Assembly (NCBI GenBank): GCA_034435435.1
Contig: DAOTXN010000084.1
Location: 1 to 64,000 of the forward strand
Direction: 5' to 3'
Origin: DAOTXN01 sp034435435
Lineage (GTDB): Bacteria > Chloroflexota > Anaerolineae > S140-20
DNA length: 64,000 bases
In this document: positions 47,174 through 55,064 of the stretch, in pieces
How positions within the stretch are numbered: the first letter of the stretch is position 1
How the letters are laid out: every line of letters starts with the position of its first letter
Made by a program: the position numbers and the translations under genes
Notes under the pieces: model-generated
The model's database searches: none
Told to the model about the DNA's origin: nothing
Seen by the model: only the letters and a program-made list of their open reading frames with translations

Positions 47174-49444
47174 CTACTGGCTCTTTAGCGCCAGCGGTAA
47201 GAACAACCGCGACTGGATGGCCGTTCCAAAATGGCCGAAGCGACTAAAGCGCCACAGGCGCATGGTCAGCGAATTGCTCTCGATGTCCAGTGTGTAGCTC
47301 TCGCCGATCTGCTCCCCGATCTGCTCCCACTCGCTCCCCGTCCAACGATAGGGCGCCAGCGTATGCTCGAACAGATCGGCCACCTCTGCGTCGTTGTAGC
47401 GCACGGTCACGCTGACCGGCTCACTAAAGCCGGTGATAGGTTGGCCGGTGGCCGCGTCCACCGCCTGTAGCTCGAAAAAGTGGGAGGTGACGCCCAGGCC
47501 GGGCGGCGGGTCGATTGGGGCGACCTGGGGCGTCAAAGTGACGACCGTCGTCCCGGCCACCGCTCCCGCCGGAAAAGTCACCGTCGTGCCGCCGCTGTTG
47601 GAGACCAGTTCGCCGCCGCCCTCGGTGACGGTTTCTGCGGCCACGATGTCCCACAACTCTACGTTCCACAGATCGCTCTCTGTCGGGTCCAACTCCAGGC
47701 CGGTCAGGTCCGGGACGCCAGCGGCCACGTTGACGCGATAGTGCAGCGGCAGGGCCGGCAAATCCTGCGTCCACACAGCGATGGCGACCTGCCAATAGGG
47801 CAGCGCCTCGGTGCGGGTGAGCGTTGCCAGCGCGGCGCGGACGGCGTTATCGTAGGCTGGGTTGCAGTAGCCAGTGCTGTTCTGTCGTCCAACCCAGCCG
47901 TTGCCTGGATCGGGTATGTTTGCGCACAAATAGATCCCTCCTCCCGGCTGCGGCACCCCGGAAAATATCCAGGCATACTCGGCCGTGTCGAACCAGCGCC
48001 CAAAGACCGGGCCGTCGGGACCATCGGCAAAAAACTCACTCGGGTTCCAAAACTCCAGCGTCACCGAGACGCCGATGGCGGCCATGTTCTCCTGAAAGAT
48101 GGCCCCGATCTGCCGACGCACAGACGTGTCCGTGGTGCGGTAGACAAAGGCCAGCGGGCGGCCGTCTTTGTAGCGCACCCCGTCGCTCATCACCCAACCG
48201 GCGGCGTCGAGTAACGTGTTCGCCAGCGTCGGGCTGTAGGGGTAGGTCATGGCCGTGGCCGTGGGATAGGCCGGGTGGTCGTCCGGCACGTAGGCGTTGG
48301 GGGGCGCGCCAACGCCGTAGCGCACCTCGTCAATGATGCGCTGGCGGTCGGCGCCGTAGGCGATGGCCCGCCGCACCAGCACGTCGGTTAAGGGCAGCGT
48401 GTGGGTGGGCGCGTCAATCGGATCCAGGTTAAAGTCAATGTGCTCCCAGATCGGACCGGGAACCAGATGGCCCTGTATGGCGCCGGCCGCGTCCAGCGCC
48501 TGCACCTGGTTTCCATCCAGCTCTGCGCTGACCAGCGCCGCCTGCACCCGCCCGGCGACGACGTCGTCCAGCAGCGCATCGCCGGCCGTGTCCCAGCGCA
48601 AGACCAGTCGGTCCAGTTTGGGCAGGCCCGCCTGCCAGTAGAAGGGGTTGCGGTCCAGTGTGATAGAGTCGGTGACCCATTCCGTGAAACAGAACGGCCC
48701 CCAGCCCAGCGGCGCGCGGGCGTACCAGCTCGTGGGAATGCTGATCGGCGCTGTGCTGCTGAGGACGTGATAAGGCAGCGGCGTCCAGAAATAATCGAAA
48801 TTAGCGGCATAGGGCCAGTCGCCGTCGCCGATGCTGCCCGGCAACCGGGTCCAGCGCACGGTGTAGGTGCTCGGTTGGGTGTAGCTAAAGGTGCGCTCGA
48901 CCCGGCTCAGGTCTGTGACCGAGTAGAGCAGGCTACGCTGCACGTCAAAGCTAAACACCGAGTCCTGCGCGGTCAGCGGATGGCCGTCGCACCAGCGCAC
49001 GTCGTCGCGCAGCGTGAACGTAACCACGAGTTGCTGCATGGTGGTGGGCGGGCCGGTGTAGGTGATCCAACTGCCTACGACGTCGGGGATGAACCGGTCG
49101 CCGGAAAAGACGGTGGTGACTTGCACGGCCACATCGCCGTCCAGCACGTCGGGCAGCTTGGTCAGAATGACCGGCTGCGGCTCATAGGCGGGCGTGTCAA
49201 TCGGGCCGTCTTGAATGGCGTCTAGCACCTGCTGGCCGTAATAGTCGCCGTCGTAGAGAAACAGCGAACCCGGTTCGCCCCCCAGCCCGATGACTAACTC
49301 CTTGACCACGCTCTCGGCCAGGCTGACCGGCGCCGCTGCCTCGGCCAACGTACTGACCCGACCGGTTTGCATCCATCCCAACAAGAGAAACAACGTTCCC
49401 AGCGCCAGGGCGCTGCCTATGGTGAGAGAAACAAAACGCTTCAT
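47174..49444 (-). CDS. Solute-binding protein (family 5-like) with FSRFGHF/YLPL C-terminal module
   Basis: The protein has 756 residues with a signal peptide (SLTIGSALALGTLFLLLGWM). Residues about 45-600 match extracellular family 5 solute-binding proteins of the oligopeptide/nickel type (VTFTLRDDVRWCDGHPLTAQ, then VLVRRAIAYGADRQRIIDEV). The C-terminal 150 residues form a separate beta-rich module: TTVTFPAGAVAGTTVVTLTP, PYRWTGSEWEQIGE, FSRFGHFGTAIQSRLFLPLA. This module is shared by the next three genes. There is no lipobox and no transporter permease or ATPase gene nearby, so import is not the obvious role. It is 49 bases from the paralogue upstream, with a hairpin in between. Confidence 0.85.
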   Translation of the reverse strand: MKRFVSLTIGSALALGTLFLLLGWMQTGRVSTLAEAAAPVSLAESVVKELVIGLGGEPGSLFLYDGDYYGQQVLDAIQDGPIDTPAYEPQPVILTKLPDVLDGDVAVQVTTVFSGDRFIPDVVGSWITYTGPPTTMQQLVVTFTLRDDVRWCDGHPLTAQDSVFSFDVQRSLLYSVTDLSRVERTFSYTQPSTYTVRWTRLPGSIGDGDWPYAANFDYFWTPLPYHVLSSTAPISIPTSWYARAPLGWGPFCFTEWVTDSITLDRNPFYWQAGLPKLDRLVLRWDTAGDALLDDVVAGRVQAALVSAELDGNQVQALDAAGAIQGHLVPGPIWEHIDFNLDPIDAPTHTLPLTDVLVRRAIAYGADRQRIIDEVRYGVGAPPNAYVPDDHPAYPTATAMTYPYSPTLANTLLDAAGWVMSDGVRYKDGRPLAFVYRTTDTSVRRQIGAIFQENMAAIGVSVTLEFWNPSEFFADGPDGPVFGRWFDTAEYAWIFSGVPQPGGGIYLCANIPDPGNGWVGRQNSTGYCNPAYDNAVRAALATLTRTEALPYWQVAIAVWTQDLPALPLHYRVNVAAGVPDLTGLELDPTESDLWNVELWDIVAAETVTEGGGELVSNSGGTTVTFPAGAVAGTTVVTLTPQVAPIDPPPGLGVTSHFFELQAVDAATGQPITGFSEPVSVTVRYNDAEVADLFEHTLAPYRWTGSEWEQIGEQIGESYTLDIESNSLTMRLWRFSRFGHFGTAIQSRLFLPLALKSQ

Positions 49445-49465
49445 TTGCTATTCCCCTTTCTACAC

Positions 49466-49490
49466 GCCACGCACCGTTGAGGTGCGTGGC
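49466..49490. repeat. Perfect 10-bp hairpin between paralogous genes
   Basis: GCCACGCACC and GGTGCGTGGC pair over the loop GTTGA. It fills the 49-base spacer between genes ending at 49494 and starting at 49444. It has no T-run. Confidence 0.7.
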
Positions 49491-49493
49491 ACA

Positions 49494-51785
49494 TCAATAC
49501 TTGAGCGCCAACGGCAGGTACAGCCGGCTTTGAATGCCTACCGCAAAATGTCCAAAACGGCTGAAACTCAGCAGTTGCGCCGTCACCAGGTTGTTCTCGA
49601 TGTCCAGCGTGTATGTTTCCCCGCTCTGCGAACCGATTTTCTCCCACTCACTTCCCGTCCAACGATAGGGCGCCAACGTGTCCTCGAACAGGTCGGCGAT
49701 CTCGACGTCGTTGTAACGCACGGTCACGCTGACGGGCGCGTCAAACTGGTCAATGGGCAGACCCGTGGCCTCGCCCAGCGCTTCCAGCTCGAAAAAGTGG
49801 GACGTGGCGCCCAGGCCGGGCGGCAGGTCGGCGGGAGGGACTTGAGGTACATAATGGACCACCGCCGCCTCGTCCACTGCGCCGACAGAGAAGAACATTT
49901 TCGTGTTGCTACTGTTAGAGTGCAGTTCGCCGCCATCCACGGTGAGGGCTCCCGTCGTAGTAGTATCCCATAGTTCCACGTCCCACAACTCGAACTCCGT
50001 GGGGTTGGGCTCAAACCCGATCAGGTCGGGGATGGTGGCCGCGGCCACCTTGACGCGATAAAACAACGGCAGCGCGGGCAGCTCTTGAGTCCAAAGGGCG
50101 ATGGCGTCCTGCCAACGGGCCAGTTGTTCGGTGCGGGTGAGGGTGTTCAGCGCGGCGCTGGCTAAGGTATCGTACGCGGGGCTGCAATAGCCGGAAAAGT
50201 TCCCTCCCTCCCAGCCGTTGTCCGGCGTCGGGATCTGGTCGCACAGATATAAAGAACCGGGCAATTCGGGCGGCGGATCTTGCAGCCAGGCGTACTCGAC
50301 CGAATCGAACCAGCGGCCCTTTACCGGGCCGGCGGGGCCGTCGGCAAACAGGTCCCAAAAGGCCCAAAACTCCAACGTCGCCGAGACGCCGATGGCCGCC
50401 ATGTTCTCCTGAAAGATGAGGCTGACATCCCGGCGCATAGGAGCATCGGTCGTGCGATGGATAAAGGCCAAAGGCTGGCCGTTTTTGTAACGCATCCCGC
50501 CGGTCATCACCTCCCAGCCGGCCGCATCGAGCAAGGCATTGGCCAGCGTCGGGCTGTAGGGGTAGGTAGTCAACGTGGCGGAGGGGTAGGCCGGGTGGAG
50601 GTCGGGCACAAAGGCGTCGGCGGGCGCACCAAGCCCATACAGCGCCTCGTCGATCATACGTTGCCGGTCCGTGCCGTACAGGATGGCCTGTCGCACCTGC
50701 ACGTCGGTGAAGGGCAGGGTGTGGGTCGGCGCATCGATCGGGTCCACGTTAAGATCAATGTGCTCCCAGGCCGTGGAAGGGGTGACAAAACTCTGCAGCG
50801 CTCCTGCCTGATTCAGATCGATCACCCGCCCTCCGAATACACCGCCCAGGTTCAGGCCCACCTGCACCCGCCCGGCGATAATGTCGGCCAGCAAGTCCTC
50901 GTCCGCCGTATTCCAGCGAAAGATGAGTCGGTCCAATTTAGGCAGGTCCGGTTGCCAGTAGTAGGGGTTACGGTCCAAGGTAATGTGATCGGTGGTCCAC
51001 TCGGTAAAGCAGAACGGCCCCCAGCCCAGCGGCGCCCGGGCATAGTCGCTGTCCAAGATGTCCATCGGCAGGGTGCTGCTCAGGACGTGATAGGGCAACG
51101 GCGTCCAAAAGTGATGGAAATAGAGCGAGTCGATGTAGCCCGGCAGGCCGGCCCAGCGGGTGGTGTAGGTACTTTGCTGTGTGTAGGTAAAAGTACGATC
51201 CACCAGCGTGTGATCGGTCACGGTGGGCGCGGTGCCTTGCTGCACCTGGAAGCTAAAGGCCGAGTCCAGCGCCGTCAGCGGCTGGCCGTCGCACCAGCGC
51301 ACGTCGCTGCGCAGGGTGAACGTGGCCACAAGCTGTTGCATGGTCGTCGGCGAGCCAGTGTACGTTACGACCTCACCGTTTTCGACAATCGGGTTGCCCG
51401 GATTCACCGTGACGTTCTGCAGAGCCGCGTCGCCATCCACGACATCCGGCAACTTGACCAGAATGACCGGTACATAGTCATAGTTGGGCGTGTCGATGGG
51501 GCCGTCCTGGAGCGCTTCCAGGACTTGTAGCCCGTAAAAATTCCAGTCATCGACGCGTTTCAGGTCGTAATAATACAGCGAGCGGGGTTCCCACCCCAGG
51601 CCGATGACCAGCTCCTTGACTGGGACCTGCGCTAGCCCTGCCGGGGCCGTCGCGCCCTGAGCCTGTCGAAGGGCCGTCACTTCAGTCAACACACTGGCCT
51701 GTCCGGTGCGCATCAGACCCAGCAACAATCCCAGCGCGCCCAACGCCAGCGCGCTGCACAACGCGAGAAAATAGAGCCTCTTCAT
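49494..51785 (-). CDS. Solute-binding protein (family 5-like) with FSRFGHF/YLPL C-terminal module
   Basis: The protein has 763 residues from ATG 51785 (MKRLYFLALCSALALGALGL, with AAGGAGAGTG upstream); the longer frame to 51824 is only spacer hairpin. It is a clear paralogue of the next gene: VKELVIGLG after the signal region, RSDVRWCDGQPLTALDSAFS, QVRQAILYGTDRQRMIDEAL, and the C-terminal PYRWTGSEWEKIG, FSRFGHFAVGIQSRLYLPLA. Compared with its paralogue it has an extra TALRQAQG near residue 40, encoded by a dispersed DNA repeat. It is a secreted binding protein of unknown ligand. The stop is 49 bases before the next start. Confidence 0.85.
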   Translation of the reverse strand: MKRLYFLALCSALALGALGLLLGLMRTGQASVLTEVTALRQAQGATAPAGLAQVPVKELVIGLGWEPRSLYYYDLKRVDDWNFYGLQVLEALQDGPIDTPNYDYVPVILVKLPDVVDGDAALQNVTVNPGNPIVENGEVVTYTGSPTTMQQLVATFTLRSDVRWCDGQPLTALDSAFSFQVQQGTAPTVTDHTLVDRTFTYTQQSTYTTRWAGLPGYIDSLYFHHFWTPLPYHVLSSTLPMDILDSDYARAPLGWGPFCFTEWTTDHITLDRNPYYWQPDLPKLDRLIFRWNTADEDLLADIIAGRVQVGLNLGGVFGGRVIDLNQAGALQSFVTPSTAWEHIDLNVDPIDAPTHTLPFTDVQVRQAILYGTDRQRMIDEALYGLGAPADAFVPDLHPAYPSATLTTYPYSPTLANALLDAAGWEVMTGGMRYKNGQPLAFIHRTTDAPMRRDVSLIFQENMAAIGVSATLEFWAFWDLFADGPAGPVKGRWFDSVEYAWLQDPPPELPGSLYLCDQIPTPDNGWEGGNFSGYCSPAYDTLASAALNTLTRTEQLARWQDAIALWTQELPALPLFYRVKVAAATIPDLIGFEPNPTEFELWDVELWDTTTTGALTVDGGELHSNSSNTKMFFSVGAVDEAAVVHYVPQVPPADLPPGLGATSHFFELEALGEATGLPIDQFDAPVSVTVRYNDVEIADLFEDTLAPYRWTGSEWEKIGSQSGETYTLDIENNLVTAQLLSFSRFGHFAVGIQSRLYLPLALKY
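51655..51673. repeat. Dispersed repeat CCCTGAGCCTGTCGAAGGG inside a coding region
   Basis: The minus strand reads CCCTTCGACAGGCTCAGGG and encodes LRQAQG, just after the signal peptide of the solute-binding protein. The paralogue at 47174 lacks these codons, so the unit looks inserted. This sequence is familiar as an interspersed element in several bacterial genomes (recalled, not searched). Confidence 0.7.
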
Positions 51786-51801
51786 CGAACACTCTCCTTG
51801 C

Positions 51802-51837
51802 ACCCTCCCGCAGGTTCCCATCAACCTGCGGGAGGGT
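51802..51837. repeat. Perfect 15-bp hairpin in the spacer between two secreted-protein genes
   Basis: ACCCTCCCGCAGGTT (51802-51816) pairs with AACCTGCGGGAGGGT (51823-51837) over a 6-base loop. It occupies most of the 59-base spacer between the stop at 51845 and the start at 51785. There is no T-run, so transcription could read through it. Confidence 0.75.
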
Positions 51838-51844
51838 AGACGAA

Positions 51845-54800
51845 TTACTTGAGCAGCAGCGGCAGGTATAACCGCGCATTGATGCCCACCGCAAAGTGCC
51901 CAAAGCGGCTAAAACCCAGCAAGTAAAAGGTCATCCGGTTGTTGCCGGCGTCCAGAGTATAGCCCTCCTCGCCAAACTGCGTCCCGATCAGCGCCCACCC
52001 GCCGGCCGTCCAGCGATAGGGTTTCAGCGTGTCTTCGAACACGTCCACCACGTCGGCGTCCGTGTATTCCACGGTCAGCGTGACAGCCCTGGCAAAACCC
52101 AACACGAGCGTCCCATTTTGATAGGCTTCCAGCTCAAAGACGCGCCCGCCAAAAGCCAGCCCGGCCGGTAGCTCTTCTACCGCTTCGGCGGCTTTGGGCG
52201 TCAAGATAACGATGGTGTCGTTGAGCACTGCGCCAGGGGGCACTTGCAGTGTCGTCTGCCCGCCGCCCACGTCGCTATAGACCAGCGTTCCGCCATCCGC
52301 CGTGGCCGTGGCCGGCAGCGGAGGCAATTCGTCGGCCCCCAGGTCGTAACCCGCGCCGATGGGCCGCATGTCCAGGTCAATGTCGGCGCTGATACCTGCG
52401 TCTATCCCTTTATCCCGCGCCTCCGAGTCGGCGGTGAGGTGATAGCCATCGGCGGCGAAGGCCGGGTCGCCCGAAAACCCGTTGATCATGCCGACCGAGC
52501 CGGCCCCGGTGGTATTGACGCCGTTGCCGAAAAACAGCGCGTGATCAAAAAAGGCCGCGTTGCCGGCCGTGACCTCCAGCCCGACCGCGTGGCTGACCAG
52601 GATGGTGTTGAACAACTCGACGGTGCTGGTAACGCCATTCCAGGCATCCGTGGTGATGTAGATGCCGCTGCCATCGCCGCCGGTGTTGCGGGCAATGGTG
52701 TTGTGTTTCAGATAGGGAGCAGAACCCCACACAAACAACGCACTGCCGGAACTGCTGGCAGCGTTGTCCGCCAAGACGTTGTTCATGAGGGTCGCGTCGC
52801 TGTCTTCCAACGCCAGCCCGCCGCCCTCGCTGGCGCTGTTGTGCGTGATGACATTGCGCTCGTAGGTGACGTTGCCGCCCGCGGAGAGCAACCCGCCGCC
52901 GCGTTGGCTGGCGGTGTTATAGGAAACCACGTTGTCGCTGACCGTGGCGTCGCATTCGTACAAGTAAACCCCACCGACCCATTCGGCGCTGTTGCCGGTG
53001 ATCACGTTGTTTTTGATGGCGGCGGTTCCAGAAAACACGACCAACCCCGCCCCCAGCGTGGAGCCGGTGTTGCTAAATACCCGACTGTTCTCGATCACCA
53101 CATGAGAGCCAATGGCATATAGCCCGCCGCCGGTATCCATACCCCACGGGACGCCGCCCAGGCCGGTGGCGTCGCCGCCGGTGATGCGCAGTCCTTTGAT
53201 GATGGGAGCCACGCCGCCCGCGATAAAGATCACCCGCCCCTGGCCCTGGGCATCCAGCGTGGTGGGGTTGGCTTCCGGATCGGGCGTGGTCCAGTTATCC
53301 GACGTGTAGCCGCCCTCCAAGGTGAGGTCTTTGGTGATATAGGCGACCTGGGTCACAGCTGGGGCGCCGCTGTAGCCTGTGGGCGACGGGCGTGTTTCCA
53401 GAGCGGTGTACACGCCGGCGGCGACCTTGACCACGCCGCCTGCGTCCACCGCGTCCGCCGCGGCCTGCACCGACCAAAATTCGCAGCCGCTGGGGCAGAC
53501 GTGCACCTCGCCGGTGTCGGCGACCTCGCTCTGATACTCGACCACCTGCGCTATCAACGGCCGGTCGGACGTGACGTGGGCGCTGCCCTGGAAATGACTG
53601 CTCAGCGCGGCCATCGGGCGCAGGTCGATCCACACCCACCCGTTGGCAGACAACATGGTTGTCTCGGTAAACACCTGGGCGCCAGTCAAATCATGGTACG
53701 CTATCGAGACCGTGGCCGTGGACGTGGCGGTGTTTTGCAGAGTGAACACGGTGTAGGCCGTGCTGGTGCGCGCCATCCGAGGCAGGTTCAAAACGACGTC
53801 GGCGTCGGCGGCGTAGGCCGCGCTGGAATGCGTGAATGCGCCGTCGTATTCGGTGTAGCCGCCGATGAGCAGTGGCTCATTCCCCGCCAGCGCGACGGCC
53901 CACGGGCTGTGATCGGGCAGACCGCCCTCGGCGCTCAACGGGATCAGCTTGGCCCCGGCAGGCAGCAGCACAAAATCGGAGGAATGGCCCACCGCGCCGT
54001 CCGCCGCGTGATAGTCCAGGGTGACGTCAGTGCTCACGACACCCGTGTTGCCTACAAACAGGGTCGTGGTGCGCGGTCCACCTCCCTCGTCGAACGCTTT
54101 CAACGCGCGCGGCGCGTAGGATTGCACGGCGCCCGTCCCCAACCAGCCGTCAAACGCGAACTCGTTTTTGATCTGGTTGTCCCGAAACAGCAGACCAACG
54201 ACGGGCTGGTCGGCGGTAATTCTGACCGAGCCGGCAAAGGCGACCGGCAATCCGGCAGGGTTGAAAAAAGTGTACTGGCCATAGGGCGGTACGGTTTGCA
54301 GCGCACTGGTCGCTAACGAGCCGTTCAGGTCATAAAAGTCAGCGGCGATGTGCGCGTCAACGTCATTGACATTCCACACGAGCAGCGACGCCGCCAGCAC
54401 ACCCCCCTCAGAATAAAAGTACGGCCCGAAATATTGCTGTGCGCTGGCGCTGCCCGCTCCACGATAGGCCGCCAGCCTGTCGCCGCTCGGCGTGGAGCGA
54501 TGGACGTGCACCACGCTCTCCACCGGCAGGTCGGCGCTGACGATGAGGCTGTAGGCATTCCCGTCCGCCAGGCCAAACACGCCATCGGCGGCCACAACCA
54601 TTTCGCCCCACGGCGGGATGGCGTCGGCAACACTCGCCGCCAGGCCGCCAGCGGAATCATAAAAGCTGAGGACCAGGTTGACCGTTAGAGTGTTGGGATT
54701 TTGCAGGTAAAGCGTCGCGTTGTAGTCATAGTAGCTGCGGGGAAAATAGACGTGATAGAGGTGCTGTACCGTCGGCGTGGTCGGCCCGGTAATACTGACC

Positions 54801-54940
54801 GGCTCTGTCTGAGGTGCGCCAGTTGACCCGGACGCGATTTCCACGCCCGCCGCCCGGCCGTTCTGCGCCCACGCAGTCCACGACAACAACAGCCCCAGCG
54901 CCAGCGCGCCGCCCAGAACAAGAAAATGCCAGCGTTTCAT
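51845..54940 (-). CDS. Secreted beta-helix protein with FSRFGHF/YLPL C-terminal module
   Basis: The protein has 1031 residues with a signal peptide (FLVLGGALALGLLLSWTAW). Residues about 55-480 contain three related beta-sandwich repeats of about 130-140 residues (VYFPRSYYDYNATLYLQNPN, YFGPYFYSEGGVLAASLLVW, PRMARTSTAYTVFTLQNTAT). Residues about 485-890 form a right-handed beta-helix (CPSGCEFWSVQAAADAVDAG, TLEGGYTSDNWTTPDPEANP, then GGGLL/GGGLA turns). The last 135 residues are the shared module, ending GFSRFGHFAVGINARLYLPL. It is probably an extracellular adhesin or polysaccharide-binding protein; no catalytic residues were identified. Confidence 0.82.
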   Translation of the reverse strand: MKRWHFLVLGGALALGLLLSWTAWAQNGRAAGVEIASGSTGAPQTEPVSITGPTTPTVQHLYHVYFPRSYYDYNATLYLQNPNTLTVNLVLSFYDSAGGLAASVADAIPPWGEMVVAADGVFGLADGNAYSLIVSADLPVESVVHVHRSTPSGDRLAAYRGAGSASAQQYFGPYFYSEGGVLAASLLVWNVNDVDAHIAADFYDLNGSLATSALQTVPPYGQYTFFNPAGLPVAFAGSVRITADQPVVGLLFRDNQIKNEFAFDGWLGTGAVQSYAPRALKAFDEGGGPRTTTLFVGNTGVVSTDVTLDYHAADGAVGHSSDFVLLPAGAKLIPLSAEGGLPDHSPWAVALAGNEPLLIGGYTEYDGAFTHSSAAYAADADVVLNLPRMARTSTAYTVFTLQNTATSTATVSIAYHDLTGAQVFTETTMLSANGWVWIDLRPMAALSSHFQGSAHVTSDRPLIAQVVEYQSEVADTGEVHVCPSGCEFWSVQAAADAVDAGGVVKVAAGVYTALETRPSPTGYSGAPAVTQVAYITKDLTLEGGYTSDNWTTPDPEANPTTLDAQGQGRVIFIAGGVAPIIKGLRITGGDATGLGGVPWGMDTGGGLYAIGSHVVIENSRVFSNTGSTLGAGLVVFSGTAAIKNNVITGNSAEWVGGVYLYECDATVSDNVVSYNTASQRGGGLLSAGGNVTYERNVITHNSASEGGGLALEDSDATLMNNVLADNAASSSGSALFVWGSAPYLKHNTIARNTGGDGSGIYITTDAWNGVTSTVELFNTILVSHAVGLEVTAGNAAFFDHALFFGNGVNTTGAGSVGMINGFSGDPAFAADGYHLTADSEARDKGIDAGISADIDLDMRPIGAGYDLGADELPPLPATATADGGTLVYSDVGGGQTTLQVPPGAVLNDTIVILTPKAAEAVEELPAGLAFGGRVFELEAYQNGTLVLGFARAVTLTVEYTDADVVDVFEDTLKPYRWTAGGWALIGTQFGEEGYTLDAGNNRMTFYLLGFSRFGHFAVGINARLYLPLLLK

Positions 54941-54956
54941 CGTGTAACCTCCCTAT

Positions 54957-55026
54957 TTCACCGCAGAGACGCGGAGAGCGCAGAGACAAGAATAAGACTC
55001 TGCGTCTTCGGCGTCTCTGCGGTGAA
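54957..55026. repeat. Long inverted repeat between two secreted-protein genes
   Basis: TTCACCGCAGAGACGC (54957-54972) and GCGTCTCTGCGGTGAA (55011-55026) are exact reverse complements. Inside, CGCAGAG and CTCTGCG repeat the motif. It fills more than half of the 124-base spacer between genes. It resembles dispersed CCGCAGAGACGC-type repeats known from environmental bacterial genomes (recalled, not searched). Confidence 0.75.
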
Positions 55027-55064
55027 TCCAACTCGTCGGTTTGAGGCGCAACTTTGCTGAGCGG

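Noticed and set aside
50280..51530. Plus-strand frames of 416 codons here and 274 codons at 48401-49225
   Set aside because: Both lie antisense to the paralogous solute-binding genes and resemble each other only because those genes are paralogous.
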